64,000 nucleotides of DNA from [Mycobacterium] nativiensis. Lineage in GTDB: Bacteria > Actinomycetota > Actinomycetes > Mycobacteriales > Mycobacteriaceae. Shown piece after piece: positions 22,314-33,618 of the stretch. A model generated the notes under the pieces. It was given only the letters and a program-made list of their open reading frames with translations. It was not told where the DNA came from and searched no databases. Where the stretch lies: NCBI RefSeq assembly GCF_020172685.1, contig NZ_CP083986.1:2197457-2261456 (forward strand), in the 5' to 3' direction. The translations under genes and the position numbers were made by a program. How positions within the stretch are numbered: position 1 is the stretch's first letter; each line of letters opens with the position of its first letter.

Positions 22314-25300
22314 ATGCCTCCACTTAAGAGAATCTTATTTTCTACACAGCTTAATTGGAGTTTGGGTTCGTCGTCCCCGGATGCCCCACACCAGGACCGG
22401 CCGGCGCTCCCGAGGCGTCGTCGGCACCATGCGGTCGGTGCGGGGACGGTGGTGGGCGCCTTCCTGGCTTTCGGGATGAGCCCGCTGAGCGCCATGCCGT
22501 CGGCCCACGCCGAATTGACCGACGACTGGTTCCTCCCGGTACTCGAGGTGCTCGCCGGATTCACACCGCATGCCACGCCGGACTTCGACAGTCCTGGTGG
22601 CGCCGAGGCTCTCCCCTCGCTGTTCACCGACTTCGAGGTCGCTGTCGCGCAGGGGTTCCAGACCTATATCTATGCGCCGCTGCACGAAGGCATCCAGGAC
22701 TGGATCGCCAGCGATTTCGGTCAGCAGATCAACGAGCTCATCAACGCGCCCTTCGTGGCGCTGGGGCTGGGCCCGGCCATCGCCAACGGGATCGCCGGAA
22801 CGGTGGATGACCCGAACGGTGGGGCGGCCGGTTGGTTGTTCGGTGACGGCGGGGCCGGTTTCGATGCCAGTGCGCATCCCGGTATGGACGGCGGTGACGG
22901 TGGTACCGCCGGGATGATCGGCAACGGCGGCGCCGGCGGTCTGGGCGGCGTCGACGGCGGGAACGGCGGCGCGGGCGGTTGGCTGATGGGTGTCGGCGGC
23001 GCCGGCGGGAACGGCGGGGCCGGCCTCGATCTGGTGGCAATCGGCGGCGCGGGCGGTTCCGGTGGCGCGGGTGGTGACGGCGGTTTCCTGTTCGGCAACG
23101 GCGGCAACGGCGGGCTGGGTGGTCGCGGCGGTGCCGGTGCCGCGGGCGCCGACGGCGTGGGTGGGCTGCCCGGCGGCGACGGGGGCGATGGCAGCGCCGG
23201 CTTTGACGGTGGTGCTGGCGGTGACGGTGGTATCGGCGGTAAGGCCGGTCTGCTGATCGGTCTTGGGGGAGCCGGTGGCGCCGGTGGCATCGGTGGTTCC
23301 GGAGGGATCGGCGGTGCCGGCGCTGACGGTAGCGCGGGCGTGGCCGGGGGAACCGATGTGTCCACGATCGGGAGTGTCGGCGGGGCAGGCGGTTTCGGGG
23401 GTCACGGCGGCGCCGGCGGCAATGGCGGCCTGGGCGGCAACGGGGGTTCCGGAGGGGCCGGCGGCCATTTCGGTGTGGTCGGTACCGCCGGTGCGGGTGG
23501 CGTCGGCGGGCTGGGCGGTGACAGCGGCGCCGGCGGCAACGGTGGTGTCGGTGGTGACGGTGGCGCTGGGACCACGGTCGGTGGCAGCGGCGGCAATGGC
23601 GGCGCCGGTGGCGATGGCGGCGATGTCGGTGCGGGTGGAGCGGGCGGGGTCAGCGGCGATGGCACGGTCCGTGCCGCGGCCGGTGCCGCCGGACTCCTCG
23701 GCGGGTCAACCGACCAGCTCAGCGGCCACGGTGGCAGCGGCGGCAACGGCGGACAAGCGCTCGGCGACGGTGGTGCCGGCGGGGCCGGGGGAGCCGGCGG
23801 TCGTGGCGGGAACATCGGCAGCGGTGGTACTGGTGGCGCCGGCGGCGGTGGGCGAGCGGGAGCGGCTGGTGCCGCCGGCAGCACGGACGACGTCGACGGT
23901 ACCCACGGTCAGGTCGGGGGCGCCGGCGGTGCTGGTGGTGCCGGCGGCACCGGGGGCGCGCTGCGTGGTGACGGCGGTGCGGGCGGCAACGGTGGTGCCG
24001 GCGCCGATGGCGGCCGCGGTGGGTCAGGAAGCTCGGGAGCAGCGGGTGTGCTGGCCGGGGCCGACGGCGGCCGGGGCGGTGCCGGCGGGAACGGCGGCAC
24101 CGGCGGCAACGGTGGTGACGGTGGAGCCGGGGGCTCGGCAGCCCACGGCACCGTGGGTGCGCAGGGCACCGGCGGGAATGCCGGCAACGGCGGTGACGCG
24201 GGAACGCCCGGTGACGGCGGCCGGGGTGCCGACGGCGATGTGACCCACCTCGACGGTGGTAACGGCGGTGCCGGTGGCAATGCCGGTGCCGCGGGCAGCG
24301 GCGGGATCGGTGGTGCCGGCGCCACCGCCGGAACCGACGGCAACGCCGGCGCGGTGGTCAGCGGAATCCACGGCAACGGCGGCGATGGTGGGCACGGTGC
24401 CACCCCGCCCGCTCTCGGCCTGTTCGGCGCCGACGGCGTCAACGGTGGTGCGGGCGGCGACGGCGGTGCCGGCGGCGACATCGGCAACGGTGGCGCGGGC
24501 GGCAACGGCGGTGACGCCACCGGCGGCGCGGCCGGATCCGACTCGATCTTCATCGGCGCCGGTGGTTCCGGAGGCAACGGCGGGAACGGTGGCACCGGTG
24601 GTGTGGGCGGCGACGGCGGTGCCGCGGGTGCGCTGCGCGGTGACGGTGGTGCGGGCGGCCACGGTGGGGCCGGGGCGGACGGCGGCCGCGGCGGGACAGG
24701 AGGGTCGGGCTGGTCTGGGTGGATGGGGACGATCGCAGGCGCCGACGGCGGCAAGGGCGGTGACGGCGGCAACGGCGGTACCGGCGGCAATGGCGGCGAC
24801 GGTGGAGCCGGGGGCGCAGCTGCCCACGGCACCGCGGGCACGCAGGGCAACGGCGGGAACGCCGGCGACGGTGGAGGCGCGGGCACGCCCGGAGACGGCG
24901 GCAGTGGCGCTGACGGTGACAGCACCCATATCGACGGCGGCAATGGCGGCGACGGCGGCAATGCCGGTGCCGTCGGCGTCGGTGGAATCGGCGGTGCCGG
25001 TGCCATTGCCGGTACCGATGGCACCACCGGTGCGGAGCTGAGCGGAACACACGGCAACGGCGGCGCCGGCGGAAACGGCGCTGACACGCCGTGGTTCGCC
25101 TACGGCGGCGGCAATGGCGCCCACGGCGGCGCCGGCGGCAACGGTGGTGCCGGCGGTGTCATCGGTAACGGTGGTGCCGGCGGTAACGGCGGCGATGCTT
25201 CGCGGGGCGGGGATGGAAACATCTCGATCACCGGTCCCGGCGGGAACGGTGGCAACGGCGGTAACGGTGGTGCCGGCGGCGAGGGTGGCGCCGGGGGCGC

Positions 25301-26657
25301 ACTGCGCGGCGACGGCGGCGTCGGCGGCATTGGCGGTGCCGGGGCAGATGGCGGCACAGGAGGAGCCGGCGGACATGGGTCCAACGCGGCCACTCCCGGC
25401 GGCGACGGAGGCAACGGCGCCACCGGTGGCGGGGGCGGTACCGGCGGCAACGGTGGTGCCGGCGGTACCGGCGGTGCAGCAACGCACGGCACCACGGGTG
25501 CGCAGGGAGCCGGCGGCAACGGTGGCAGAGGTGGCGGGGGCGGTGTCGGCGGCAATGGCGGCCACGGCGCCGACGGCGATGGCACCAACATCAACGGTGG
25601 CAACGGCGGCAGCGGTGGTCTGCGCGGTTCGGTTGGCTTGGGCGGGACCGGCGGTGACGGTTCCACCCGCGGCGACGACGGCAACTGGGGCCCGATCGAT
25701 TTCTCGGGCCAGGGTTCGGGCGGCAACGGCGGCGACGGCTTCAGCGCAACAACCCCCGGAACCGACGGGGGCAACGGAGGCAACGGCGGTGCCGGCGGCT
25801 TCGGCGGTAACGGTGGCAACGGCGGGCACGGAGCCGCCGGATGGGATGGAGACAGCGCGTTCCGTGATGGCATGGACGGGGGATCGGGAGGTAACGGCGG
25901 TGCGGGCGGCACATCGTCCAGCTTCGGGGGCGACGGCAAGGGCGGCAACGGCGGTGACGGCGGCGCGGGCGGAAAGGGCGTGAACGGAGCCAATTCGACG
26001 ATCTTCAACGACGGGGGTGATGGCGGCAACGGTGGCGCGGGCGGCGCAGGCGGCGCGGGCAGCACGGGCGGTCACGGTGGCAACGGTGGCGGCGGGGGTA
26101 TCGCCGGCCACGGCGGCTCCGGCATGAACGGCGCCCCAGGCACCGAGACGTCTCCCGGTGGTGACGGCACGCGCGGCGGCGACGGTGGCGACGCCGGTCG
26201 AGGTGGTCAAGGTGGCAGTGGCGGCAGCAGCAACGGCTTCGGCAGTCCGCAGGGTGCCGCCGGCGCTGACGGCCACGGTGGCGGCGCCGGCGGCAACGGC
26301 GGGACCGGCGGCCGGGGCGGCGACGGCAACGATGCAACCCTAGGGGGTGGCACCGAGGGCGGCCGTGGCGGCGACGGTGGCAACGGCGGAATCGGCCGGG
26401 AAGGCAATGGCGGCACCGGCGGCCAGGGTGGTGGCGGCGGCCACGGCGGCGATGATGCCCTTCCGCCATTCGGGTCGGGTGGCCAAGCCGGCGGGCCGGG
26501 CGGCAACGGTGGTATCGGCGGGTGGGCGTATGACGAAAATGGAATCGTCAGCCCCGGACACGCGGGTGGAATCGGCACTCCCGGCAACCCCGGTGCCGGG
26601 CCCACCGGCGGGTCAGGCGGTGTGGGCGGCGGGGGTGGCGCCGGTGGCATCCCGTGA
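22314..26657 (+). CDS. PGRS repeat protein without PE domain, exported
   Basis: A 1447-residue protein. Residues 1-70 look like an export signal: a basic cluster (LPRRRRHH), a hydrophobic core ([15 protein letters not shown]) and an AHA-like cleavage site before ELTDD. Residues about 70-160 form a unique domain with [19 protein letters not shown], related to the N-termini of the PGRS proteins at 34347-36509 and 38959-41457. The rest is Gly-Gly-X/Gly-Gly-Asn PGRS sequence, including three tandem units of about 223 residues beginning GALRGDGG. No PE domain (the ESX-type secretion helix pair of PE_PGRS proteins) is present. The likely location is the cell surface; function unknown. Confidence 0.85.
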   Translation: MPPLKRILFSTQLNWSLGSSSPDAPHQDRPALPRRRRHHAVGAGTVVGAFLAFGMSPLSAMPSAHAELTDDWFLPVLEVLAGFTPHATPDFDSPGGAEALPSLFTDFEVAVAQGFQTYIYAPLHEGIQDWIASDFGQQINELINAPFVALGLGPAIANGIAGTVDDPNGGAAGWLFGDGGAGFDASAHPGMDGGDGGTAGMIGNGGAGGLGGVDGGNGGAGGWLMGVGGAGGNGGAGLDLVAIGGAGGSGGAGGDGGFLFGNGGNGGLGGRGGAGAAGADGVGGLPGGDGGDGSAGFDGGAGGDGGIGGKAGLLIGLGGAGGAGGIGGSGGIGGAGADGSAGVAGGTDVSTIGSVGGAGGFGGHGGAGGNGGLGGNGGSGGAGGHFGVVGTAGAGGVGGLGGDSGAGGNGGVGGDGGAGTTVGGSGGNGGAGGDGGDVGAGGAGGVSGDGTVRAAAGAAGLLGGSTDQLSGHGGSGGNGGQALGDGGAGGAGGAGGRGGNIGSGGTGGAGGGGRAGAAGAAGSTDDVDGTHGQVGGAGGAGGAGGTGGALRGDGGAGGNGGAGADGGRGGSGSSGAAGVLAGADGGRGGAGGNGGTGGNGGDGGAGGSAAHGTVGAQGTGGNAGNGGDAGTPGDGGRGADGDVTHLDGGNGGAGGNAGAAGSGGIGGAGATAGTDGNAGAVVSGIHGNGGDGGHGATPPALGLFGADGVNGGAGGDGGAGGDIGNGGAGGNGGDATGGAAGSDSIFIGAGGSGGNGGNGGTGGVGGDGGAAGALRGDGGAGGHGGAGADGGRGGTGGSGWSGWMGTIAGADGGKGGDGGNGGTGGNGGDGGAGGAAAHGTAGTQGNGGNAGDGGGAGTPGDGGSGADGDSTHIDGGNGGDGGNAGAVGVGGIGGAGAIAGTDGTTGAELSGTHGNGGAGGNGADTPWFAYGGGNGAHGGAGGNGGAGGVIGNGGAGGNGGDASRGGDGNISITGPGGNGGNGGNGGAGGEGGAGGALRGDGGVGGIGGAGADGGTGGAGGHGSNAATPGGDGGNGATGGGGGTGGNGGAGGTGGAATHGTTGAQGAGGNGGRGGGGGVGGNGGHGADGDGTNINGGNGGSGGLRGSVGLGGTGGDGSTRGDDGNWGPIDFSGQGSGGNGGDGFSATTPGTDGGNGGNGGAGGFGGNGGNGGHGAAGWDGDSAFRDGMDGGSGGNGGAGGTSSSFGGDGKGGNGGDGGAGGKGVNGANSTIFNDGGDGGNGGAGGAGGAGSTGGHGGNGGGGGIAGHGGSGMNGAPGTETSPGGDGTRGGDGGDAGRGGQGGSGGSSNGFGSPQGAAGADGHGGGAGGNGGTGGRGGDGNDATLGGGTEGGRGGDGGNGGIGREGNGGTGGQGGGGGHGGDDALPPFGSGGQAGGPGGNGGIGGWAYDENGIVSPGHAGGIGTPGNPGAGPTGGSGGVGGGGGAGGIP
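23955..25970 (+). repeat. Three tandem ~670-bp units within the PGRS gene
   Basis: The anchor codons for ALRGDGG recur with CTG at 23961, 24633 and 25302, spacings of 672 and 669 bp. Each unit repeats the same series of landmarks: DGGRGG or DGGTGG, an AAHGT or ATHGT segment, GADGD followed by an H/N-X-DGG or NGG segment, and [12 protein letters not shown]. Units 1 and 2 are closest; unit 3 is more diverged and its 3' edge is approximate. Confidence 0.75.
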
Positions 26658-26678
26658 TCGACAGCACCCGGCGGGGCT

Positions 26679-26972
26679 TCAGTCGTCGCTGCGGCTCAGC
26701 CCGCGGCGCACCGACAGCAACTCGACCTCCGGACGCGCGGCCACCAGCCGCTCGGCGGCGTCCAGCACGTCGACCAGATGCCCGCGGTCCCCGGAGACGG
26801 CGGCCACTCCGACACCGCTGCGCCGGTGCAGGTCGGCTGAATTCGTCTCTGCGGCAGACACATTGAACTTGCGCCGCAGCTCGGCGACGATCGGGCGCAC
26901 CACCGAGCGCTTCTGCTTGAGTGAGTGCACGTCACCGAGCAGAAGGTCGAACTCCAGCCACCCGATCCACAT
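26679..26972 (-). CDS. DUF503 domain-containing protein (Rv2117-like)
   Basis: A 97-residue protein starting MWIGWLEFDLLLGDVHSLKQKR, the DUF503/YlxP N-terminal signature, with VVRPIVAELRRKFNVSAAE next. DUF503 proteins of other bacteria lie in nusA-infB-rbfA operons; in mycobacteria the gene sits beside lppK as here. No function is proven. It starts 2 bp after the lppK stop, on the same strand, and its stop is 21 bp from the PGRS gene stop. Confidence 0.88.
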   Translation of the reverse strand: MWIGWLEFDLLLGDVHSLKQKRSVVRPIVAELRRKFNVSAAETNSADLHRRSGVGVAAVSGDRGHLVDVLDAAERLVAARPEVELLSVRRGLSRSDD

Positions 26973-26974
26973 CG

Positions 26975-27505
26975 CTACGGGGCGGGCGTTGCGGGCGTGC
27001 TGCTGCCGGCATGGGCCTTGCCGAACGCCAACAGGGTCTTGGCGGTCTCCCGCGACAGCTGCCAGCCCCCGTCGCGAGGCTTGAACTCCATCGGCAAAGC
27101 GAACGCGCCGGTGTCGGGGATGGCCGTGTTGACGGTGACGTCGGCGGACACATAACCCGGGTGGCGGTCCGACCAGGTGAGGCCGGCGGCCTCGAGGTTC
27201 AGCGGCAGATAGCCGCCGTCCTTGAGTGCGGTGGCGAACTTGGCGATGGTGTCGGCGTCGGTGGGTTTGGCACCCTCGATCAGGTTCAGCTTCTCGGCGC
27301 CGGGCACCTCGGGGTCCGACAACCGGTACAGCACATCGGTCAGCGCCTCCGGTGTCGGCATCGCGGACGCCGGGGCCTCCGGCGTCGCCGTCGAAGTGAC
27401 CGGTGCAGCCGCCACCGGCTCGGCCGGTTCATGGCCGGCGTCACATCCCGACAACGCCAAGACCGCCGCGAGGGCGGCGGTCAGGACGATGCGTTGCCGG
27501 TACAT
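26975..27505 (-). CDS. lppK: Putative lipoprotein LppK (Mtb12/CFP2-fold)
   Basis: A 176-residue lipoprotein with the lipobox LALSGC (Cys21) followed by an Ala/Pro/Thr-rich linker. The body (LTDVLYRLSDPEVPGAEKLNLIEG ... GGWQLSRETAKTLL) matches the low-molecular-weight antigen Mtb12 fold also seen in the adjacent gene at 27516-28013. It should be anchored on the outer face of the membrane. It lies 10 bp downstream of that paralogue and 2 bp upstream of the DUF503 gene, forming a three-gene operon. Confidence 0.86.
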   Translation of the reverse strand: MYRQRIVLTAALAAVLALSGCDAGHEPAEPVAAAPVTSTATPEAPASAMPTPEALTDVLYRLSDPEVPGAEKLNLIEGAKPTDADTIAKFATALKDGGYLPLNLEAAGLTWSDRHPGYVSADVTVNTAIPDTGAFALPMEFKPRDGGWQLSRETAKTLLAFGKAHAGSSTPATPAP

Positions 27506-27515
27506 CCAGCGTGGA

Positions 27516-28013
27516 TCAGTTCGAGGTCATCTGCGACAGCGTCATGAGCGAGCTCTTGGAAAGCTTCCAGCCGCCCTGGTCGACGAACATCAGGTTCACC
27601 GACCGCGGCGCCATCTGCGGGCCGGACGCGGTGACATCCGCGCTGGCCGCGCCGGGGCCGGCGGGGGCGACGTTGGCCACACTGATCGCCAGCGGGAACT
27701 TGCCGTTCTGGACGCCCTTGGCCATCTTGCGGTCCATCAGGGCCGCCTCGACCGGGCCCAGGCCGCCCTCGATGAGGTATGCCTTGCCGGCGGAGGGGAT
27801 CCCCGGGTTGGCCAGGGTGTTCAGGACGTCGGTCAACTGCTCCGGCGCCGGGACGTCGGCAAGAGCCGGGTCCAGCGGCAACGGCGCGAAAACGACCGTT
27901 GCCGGCGACGCGGTGGCGACCGGGGCGACGGTTGCCAGGTAGCTCACAGCTGATGCCGCCGCACCGATGGCCGCGATTGCCGCTACACGTGTGGCTAGGG
28001 ATTTCACTCTCAC
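27516..28013 (-). CDS. Low-molecular-weight antigen Mtb12-like secreted protein
   Basis: A 165-residue protein with a Sec signal peptide ([19 protein letters not shown] ... ATASP). The mature part has the Mtb12/CFP2 pattern: [31 protein letters not shown], then [18 protein letters not shown] and [20 protein letters not shown] 28013 lies five bases after AAAGGA; GTG 28007 is an alternative. It lacks a lipobox, unlike its downstream paralogue lppK. Divergent from mpa across a 146-bp region that should hold both promoters. Confidence 0.85.
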   Translation of the reverse strand: MRVKSLATRVAAIAAIGAAASAVSYLATVAPVATASPATVVFAPLPLDPALADVPAPEQLTDVLNTLANPGIPSAGKAYLIEGGLGPVEAALMDRKMAKGVQNGKFPLAISVANVAPAGPGAASADVTASGPQMAPRSVNLMFVDQGGWKLSKSSLMTLSQMTSN

Positions 28014-28159
28014 TGAGGTCCTTTCGATCACCCGACTCGGAAACCAGGCTAACAGCGTATTCCGGTGTGTCGGATTGCCACTGCGCACGCGAATGCACAA
28101 TGGCCGGTAGCGTTGAGGTATCCGTCGCTTCAACTTCCAGTTCGGGAAAGGAGCGCGAC

Positions 28160-29989
28160 ATGGCCAGTGTGGGAGAGTCGGGGCGTTCTGAGGCCTTCGA
28201 TGCGTCCGGTGCGCCCGGAGACGACTTCGCCGAGCTCGAAGAGTTGCGTCGCGAGGCCGCGGTGCTTCGTGAGCAGTTGGACAGCAAACCGGGTTCGCAG
28301 GACACCGCCCGCGTCGGCCGTGACGTGCGGCAGCTCGAGTCGCAGATCGATTCGCTGACCACCCGCAACGCCAAGTTGATGGACACCCTCAAAGAGGCGC
28401 GCCAGCAGTTGCTGGCCCTGCGTGAGGAAGTCGACCGGCTCGGCCAGCCGCCGAGCGGCTACGGCGTGCTGCTGGCCACCCACGACGACGACACCGTCGA
28501 CGTGTTCACCTCCGGGCGCCGGATGCGGGTCAACATCTCGCCGAACATCGAGATCGAGACCCTCAAGAAGGGCCAGACGGTGCGGCTCAACGAGGCCCTG
28601 ACCGTGGTCGAGTCCACCACCTTCGAAGCGGTCGGGGAGATCTCCACCCTGCGTGAGGTGCTGGCCGACGGCCACCGCGCGCTGGTGGTGGGCCACGCCG
28701 ACGAGGAGCGCATCGTCTGGCTGGCCGAGCCGCTGGTCGCGGCGGATCTGCCCGAGAGCCATCCGGATGCCCAGTCCGATGACCGGCGTCCCCGCAAGCT
28801 CCGTCCCGGCGATTCGCTGCTGGTGGACACCAAGGCCGGCTACGCCTTCGAGCGCATCCCCAAGGCCGAGGTCGAGGACCTGGTCCTCGAAGAGGTGCCT
28901 GACGTCAGCTACGGCGACATCGGCGGCCTGACCCGCCAGATCGAGCAGATCCGCGACGCGGTGGAATTGCCGTTCCTGCACAAGGAGCTGTATCGGGAGT
29001 ACGCCCTGCGGCCGCCCAAAGGTGTGCTGCTCTACGGCCCGCCCGGTTGCGGTAAGACGCTGATCGCCAAGGCGGTGGCCAATTCGCTGGCCAAGAAGAT
29101 GGCCGAGGTCCGCGGCGACGACGCCCACGAGGCCAAGTCGTACTTCCTCAACATCAAGGGCCCCGAGCTGCTGAACAAGTTCGTCGGCGAGACCGAACGG
29201 CACATCCGGCTGATCTTCCAGCGCGCCCGCGAGAAGGCGTCCGAGGGCACCCCGGTGATCGTGTTCTTCGACGAGATGGACTCGATCTTCCGCACCCGCG
29301 GCACCGGTGTCTCCTCGGACGTGGAGACCACCGTCGTGCCCCAGCTGCTCAGTGAGATCGACGGCGTGGAGGGGCTGGAGAACGTCATCGTGATCGGCGC
29401 CTCCAACCGTGAGGACATGATCGACCCGGCGATCCTGCGGCCCGGTCGCCTCGACGTCAAGATCAAGATCGAGCGCCCGGATGCCGAAGCCGCGCAAGAC
29501 ATTTTCTCGAAGTACTTGGTCGAGACGCTGCCGGTGCACGCCGACGACCTCGCCGAGTTCGGCGGAGACCGTGCGTTGTGCATCAAGACGATGATCGAGA
29601 AGGTCGTCGACCGGATGTACGCCGAGATCGACGACAACCGGTTCCTGGAGGTCACCTACGCCAACGGTGACAAAGAAGTCATGTACTTCAAGGACTTCAA
29701 CTCCGGGGCGATGATCCAGAACGTCGTCGACCGGGCGAAGAAGAACGCCATCAAGTCGGTGCTGGAGACCGGTCAGCCGGGTCTGCGCATCCAGCATCTG
29801 CTGGACTCGATCGTCGACGAGTTCGCCGAGAACGAGGACCTGCCCAACACCACCAACCCCGATGACTGGGCACGGATCTCGGGCAAGAAGGGCGAGCGGA
29901 TCGTCTACATCCGCACCCTGGTCACCGGGAAGAGCTCGAGTGCCAGCCGCGCCATCGACACCGAATCCAACCTGGGCCAGTACCTGTAG
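28160..29989 (+). CDS. mpa: Proteasome-associated AAA ATPase (Mpa/ARC)
   Basis: A 609-residue ring ATPase that recognises Pup, unfolds pupylated proteins and feeds them into the 20S proteasome. The N-terminal coiled coil (about residues 20-95) binds Pup; OB domains follow; the AAA module has Walker A GPPGCGKT (293-300), Walker [10 protein letters not shown], sensor GASNRED and the Arg-finger region ILRPGRLD. The C-terminus ends NLGQYL, the GQYL motif that opens the proteasome gate. ATG 28160 follows GAAAGGAG. Confidence 0.97.
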   Translation: MASVGESGRSEAFDASGAPGDDFAELEELRREAAVLREQLDSKPGSQDTARVGRDVRQLESQIDSLTTRNAKLMDTLKEARQQLLALREEVDRLGQPPSGYGVLLATHDDDTVDVFTSGRRMRVNISPNIEIETLKKGQTVRLNEALTVVESTTFEAVGEISTLREVLADGHRALVVGHADEERIVWLAEPLVAADLPESHPDAQSDDRRPRKLRPGDSLLVDTKAGYAFERIPKAEVEDLVLEEVPDVSYGDIGGLTRQIEQIRDAVELPFLHKELYREYALRPPKGVLLYGPPGCGKTLIAKAVANSLAKKMAEVRGDDAHEAKSYFLNIKGPELLNKFVGETERHIRLIFQRAREKASEGTPVIVFFDEMDSIFRTRGTGVSSDVETTVVPQLLSEIDGVEGLENVIVIGASNREDMIDPAILRPGRLDVKIKIERPDAEAAQDIFSKYLVETLPVHADDLAEFGGDRALCIKTMIEKVVDRMYAEIDDNRFLEVTYANGDKEVMYFKDFNSGAMIQNVVDRAKKNAIKSVLETGQPGLRIQHLLDSIVDEFAENEDLPNTTNPDDWARISGKKGERIVYIRTLVTGKSSSASRAIDTESNLGQYL

Positions 29990-30184
29990 TCACCGGGCCC
30001 ACCGGAGTTCCTCGGTCGCGACTTTGGTCGCGCCGATAGCCGCGTAGCTGCCGGTGAGGGCGACCATGCTGAAGGCCGCGCCCGGCTGATACCGCGGGCG
30101 TGCGCAGTTGTACGCCGACACGCCGTGAATCCCGAACATCTGCGCAGGCTCGCGCCACCCGGGTTGGCCGCTGACGCCCTCGCC
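29990..30184 (-). pseudogene. Probable 3' remnant of an Rv2114-like gene
   Basis: On the minus strand an open frame of about 63 codons ends at TGA 29990-29992 and reads EGVSGQPGWREPAQMFGIH, then GVSAYNCARPRYQPGAAFSM and a final VALTGSYAAIGATKVATEEL. Third codon positions are almost all G or C, as in real genes here. No good start is visible, and extension upstream runs into the dop start. In M. tuberculosis, Rv2113 and Rv2114 lie between dop and mpa on the opposite strand with Rv2114 ending next to mpa, the same geometry. It may also be a short intact gene starting at the internal ATG. Confidence 0.45.
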
Positions 30185-30196
30185 TAGGCTGAGGCA

Positions 30197-31705
30197 ATGC
30201 AGCGGATCATCGGTACCGAAGTCGAATACGGCATCGCATCGCCGTCAGATCCCACCGCCAACCCGATCCTCACCTCCACCCAGGCGGTGCTGGCCTACGC
30301 CGCGGCCGCCGGAATCCCGCGGGCCAAGCGCACCCGCTGGGACTACGAGGTGGAATCCCCGTTGCGGGACGCCCGCGGCTTCGACCTGAGCCGCTCGTCC
30401 GGCCCGCCGCCGATCATCGATGCTGACGAGGTCGGCGCGGCCAACATGATCCTCACCAACGGGGCACGGCTCTACGTCGATCACGCCCACCCCGAATACT
30501 CCGCGCCCGAGGTCACCGACCCGCTGGACGCGGTCATCTGGGACAAGGCCGGTGAGCGCGTGATGGAGGCCGCCGCCCGCTATGTGGCCAGCGTGCCGGG
30601 CGCGGCCAAGCTGCAGCTGTACAAGAACAACATCGACAACAAGGGCGCCTCCTACGGCACCCACGAGAACTACCTGATGAGCCGGCAGACGCCGTTCTCG
30701 GCGATCATCGCCGGCCTCACCCCGTTCCTGGTGTCGCGCCAGGTGGTCACCGGCTCCGGCCGCGTCGGGTTGGGCCCGGCCGGTGACGAACCGGGCTTCC
30801 AGCTGTCCCAGCGCGCCGACTACATCGAGGTCGAAGTCGGCCTGGAAACCACGCTCAAACGCGGCATCATCAACACCCGCGACGAACCGCACGCCGACGC
30901 CGACAAGTACCGCCGGCTGCACGTCATCATCGGCGACGCCAACCTCGCCGAGACGTCGACGTATCTGAAGGTGGGCACCACCGCGCTGGTCCTGGACCTC
31001 ATCGAGGAGGGCCACGAGCACGGGCTCGACCTGAGTGACCTGGTGTTGGCCCGACCGGTGCGCGCGGTGCACGTCATCAGCCGGGACCCGACCCTGCGGG
31101 CCACCGTCGCACTGGCCGACGGTCGTGAGATGACCGCTCTTGCGCTGCAACGGATCTACCTGGACCGGGCGGCCAAACTGGTGGACGCCCGCGACCCGGA
31201 TCCGCGCGCCACCGACATCATCGAGACCTGGGCCCGGGTCCTCGATCAGCTGGAGCGCGACCCGATGGAGTGCGCCGACCTGCTGGACTGGCCCGCCAAG
31301 CTGCGCCTGCTGGAAGGCTTCCGGCAGCGCGAGAACCTGACCTGGTCGGCGCCCCGGCTGCACCTGATCGACCTGCAGTACTCCGACGTCCGCCTCGACA
31401 AGGGCCTGTACAACCGGCTGGTCGCCCGCGGCTCCATGCAGCGGCTGATCACCGAGCAGCAGGTGCTCGACGCGGTGAACAATCCGCCGACCGACACCCG
31501 CGCCTATTTCCGCGGCGAGTGCCTGCGCCGGTTCGGGGCCGACATCGCCGCCGCGAGCTGGGACTCGGTGATCTTCGACCTGGGTGGGGACTCGCTGGTG
31601 CGAATCCCCACCCTGGAGCCGCTGCGCGGCAGTAAGGCGCACGTCGGAGCTTTGCTGGACTCGGTGGACAGTGCCGCCGAACTGGTGCAACAACTCACCA
31701 CCTAG
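30197..31705 (+). CDS. dop: Depupylase/deamidase of Pup
   Basis: A 502-residue glutamine-synthetase-like enzyme. It deamidates the C-terminal Gln of Pup and removes Pup from substrates. It begins [18 protein letters not shown], with the catalytic/metal residues of the first strand (GTEVEYG), then [21 protein letters not shown] and [18 protein letters not shown]. The Pup here ends in GGQ, so deamidation by Dop is required before ligation. It is followed by pup 83 bp later. The ligase gene pafA is not in the window. Confidence 0.96.
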   Translation: MQRIIGTEVEYGIASPSDPTANPILTSTQAVLAYAAAAGIPRAKRTRWDYEVESPLRDARGFDLSRSSGPPPIIDADEVGAANMILTNGARLYVDHAHPEYSAPEVTDPLDAVIWDKAGERVMEAAARYVASVPGAAKLQLYKNNIDNKGASYGTHENYLMSRQTPFSAIIAGLTPFLVSRQVVTGSGRVGLGPAGDEPGFQLSQRADYIEVEVGLETTLKRGIINTRDEPHADADKYRRLHVIIGDANLAETSTYLKVGTTALVLDLIEEGHEHGLDLSDLVLARPVRAVHVISRDPTLRATVALADGREMTALALQRIYLDRAAKLVDARDPDPRATDIIETWARVLDQLERDPMECADLLDWPAKLRLLEGFRQRENLTWSAPRLHLIDLQYSDVRLDKGLYNRLVARGSMQRLITEQQVLDAVNNPPTDTRAYFRGECLRRFGADIAAASWDSVIFDLGGDSLVRIPTLEPLRGSKAHVGALLDSVDSAAELVQQLTT

Positions 31706-31788
31706 ACCCCGAGCAACATCGTCGCCGACCGGTAGGGTGGAGAAACCGGCCGCGGTCATGCGCGGCCGATGAGATTCAGGAGGCAGCA

Positions 31789-31983
31789 ATGGCTCAGGAG
31801 CAGACCAAGCGCGGCGGGGGCGGCGGAGACGACGACGATCTCACCGGCAGCACTGCGGCGGGCCAGGAACGCCGAGAGAAGCTCACCGAGGACACCGATG
31901 ATCTGCTCGACGAGATCGACGACGTGCTGGAAGAGAACGCCGAGGACTTCGTGCGCGCATACGTCCAAAAGGGCGGCCAGTGA
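31789..31983 (+). CDS. pup: Prokaryotic ubiquitin-like protein Pup
   Basis: A 64-residue intrinsically disordered modifier with a Gly/Asp-rich N-terminus and the conserved C-terminal half that folds onto Mpa ([20 protein letters not shown]), ending AYVQKGGQ. The terminal Gln is converted to Glu by Dop before attachment to lysines. An AGGAGG ribosome-binding site precedes ATG 31789. Its TGA overlaps the GTG start of prcB (GTGA), so expression is translationally coupled to the proteasome. Confidence 0.98.
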   Translation: MAQEQTKRGGGGGDDDDLTGSTAAGQERREKLTEDTDDLLDEIDDVLEENAEDFVRAYVQKGGQ

Positions 31984-32867
31984 CCTGGTTGTCGCATGAT
32001 CGTCTGCCCCTCAACTCAGCAACCCCAGGAATCGCCCTCACCGGCGTAGGTCTGTCGTCGTTTTCGGAGTTCCTGCGGTTGCAGGCACCGGAACTGTTGC
32101 CGACCGGCGCGGGTGCCGCGTACACCGGTGGGGTGGGTGAGCAACTGCCGCACGGCACCACCATCGTCGCGTTGAAGTACCCCGGCGGGGTCCTCATCGC
32201 CGGTGACCGCCGTTCGACGCAGGGCAACATGATCGCGGGCCGCGACGTGCAGAAGGTGTACGTCACCGACGAGTACACCGCGACCGGCATCGCCGGCACC
32301 GCGGCGATCGCCGTCGAGTTCGCCCGGCTCTACGCGGTGGAGCTGGAGCACTACGAGAAGCTCGAGGGCGTCCCGCTGACGTTCGCCGGCAAGGTCAACC
32401 GGCTGTCGACCATGGTGCGCGGCAACCTCGGGGCCGCGATGCAGGGCCTGGTGGCGTTGCCACTGTTGGCCGGTTACGACATCGACGCCGACGACCCGCA
32501 GACCGCGGGGCGCATCGTGTCGTTCGACGCCGCCGGCGGCTGGAACGTCGAGAGCGAGGGCTACCAGGCGGTGGGCTCGGGCTCGCTGTTCGCCAAGTCG
32601 TCGATCAAGAAGCTCTACAACCAGATCAACGACGCCGACACCGCGCTGCGGGTCGCCATCGAGGCGCTCTATGACGCCGCCGATGACGACTCCGCCACCG
32701 GCGGCCCGGATCTGGTGCGGGGCATCTACCCGACCGCGGTCACCATCGACGCCGACGGCGCCGTGGACATCGCCGAGGAGCGGATCGCCGAACTCGCGCG
32801 GGTCGTGGTCGAGAGCCGTACTCGTGGTGGGGATTCGGGGCCGGAGACCAAGCGGGGTAAGAAATGA
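31980..32867 (+). CDS. prcB: 20S proteasome beta subunit
   Basis: A 295-residue precursor. A propeptide of 59 residues ends in HG and is removed to expose the catalytic Thr60 ([11 protein letters not shown]). Conserved Asp and Lys of the active site are in [11 protein letters not shown] and the following strand. The GTG start overlaps the pup stop; its own stop overlaps the prcA ATG by 4 bp. It is the proteolytic subunit of the compartment fed by Mpa. Confidence 0.97.
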   Translation: MTWLSHDRLPLNSATPGIALTGVGLSSFSEFLRLQAPELLPTGAGAAYTGGVGEQLPHGTTIVALKYPGGVLIAGDRRSTQGNMIAGRDVQKVYVTDEYTATGIAGTAAIAVEFARLYAVELEHYEKLEGVPLTFAGKVNRLSTMVRGNLGAAMQGLVALPLLAGYDIDADDPQTAGRIVSFDAAGGWNVESEGYQAVGSGSLFAKSSIKKLYNQINDADTALRVAIEALYDAADDDSATGGPDLVRGIYPTAVTIDADGAVDIAEERIAELARVVVESRTRGGDSGPETKRGKK

Positions 32868-33610
32868 GCTTCCCGTACTTCATCTCGCCCGAGCAGGCGA
32901 TGCGCGAGCGCAGCGAGCTCGCACGCAAGGGCATCGCCCGCGGTCGCAGCGTGGTGGCCCTGGCCTACGCCGACGGCGTGCTGTTCGTCGCCGAAAACCC
33001 TTCGCGCTCACTGCAGAAGATCAGCGAACTCTACGACCGAGTGGGTTTCGCGGCCGCCGGCCGGATCAACGAGTTCGAGAACCTGCGCCGCGGCGGTATC
33101 CAGTTCGCCGACACCCGTGGCTACGCCTATGACCGGCGTGACGTCACCGCACGCCAGCTGGCCAACGTCTACGCCCAGACGCTGGGCACCATCTTCACCG
33201 AGCAGGCCAAGCCCTACGAGGTGGAGTTGTGTGTTGCCGGGGTCGCCTACCAGGGCCAGACGAAAGCACCTGAGCTCTACCGGGTTACCTACGACGGCTC
33301 GATCACCGATGAGCCGCACTTCGTGGTGATGGGCGGCACCACCGAGCCGGTCACCAACGCGCTCAAGGAGTCCTACGCCGAGAACGCGGAGCTCGCTGAC
33401 GCACTGCACATCGCGGTCAACGCGCTCAAACAGACCGACACCGGCAACGGTGCCGAACCGCGCGAACTGGGGCCGGGCACCTTGGAGGTGGCCATTCTGG
33501 ACGCCAACCGGCCCAAGCGTGCGTTTCGGCGGATCGTTCGGTCGACGCTGGAAGATCTGCTGCCGCAACAGGGTTCGCCGGGGGAGACGTCGGACAATCC
33601 TCCGGGCTAG
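32864..33610 (+). CDS. prcA: 20S proteasome alpha subunit
   Basis: A 248-residue non-catalytic subunit forming the outer gated rings. It has the alpha N-terminal signature [23 protein letters not shown] and [12 protein letters not shown]. The ATG overlaps the prcB stop (ATGA). The C-terminus is variable and acidic. The GntR gene begins 8 bp after its stop, so the proteasome transcript may extend into that regulator; in M. tuberculosis the 3' neighbours are different. Confidence 0.97.
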   Translation: MSFPYFISPEQAMRERSELARKGIARGRSVVALAYADGVLFVAENPSRSLQKISELYDRVGFAAAGRINEFENLRRGGIQFADTRGYAYDRRDVTARQLANVYAQTLGTIFTEQAKPYEVELCVAGVAYQGQTKAPELYRVTYDGSITDEPHFVVMGGTTEPVTNALKESYAENAELADALHIAVNALKQTDTGNGAEPRELGPGTLEVAILDANRPKRAFRRIVRSTLEDLLPQQGSPGETSDNPPG

Positions 33611-33618
33611 GTGGTGCG

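Noticed and set aside
24024..26276. A long minus-strand open frame opposite the PGRS gene, and similar frames opposite the other PGRS genes
   Set aside because: Antisense reading of GGC/GGT repeats gives endless Ala/Thr/Val/Pro strings; these are composition artefacts, not genes.
22900..26650. CRISPR-like dense short repeats
   Set aside because: The repeats are in-frame GGX codons of a PGRS protein with no constant repeat/spacer length and no cas genes nearby.
22314..26657. Annotating the PGRS gene as a PE_PGRS family member
   Set aside because: No PE domain precedes the repeats; the N-terminus is a signal-like segment and a different domain.
28014..28159. TTGCCA-N15-CACAAT as the mpa promoter
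   Set aside because: The spacer is short and the match weak; other weak candidates exist in the same 146 bp, so no promoter is called.
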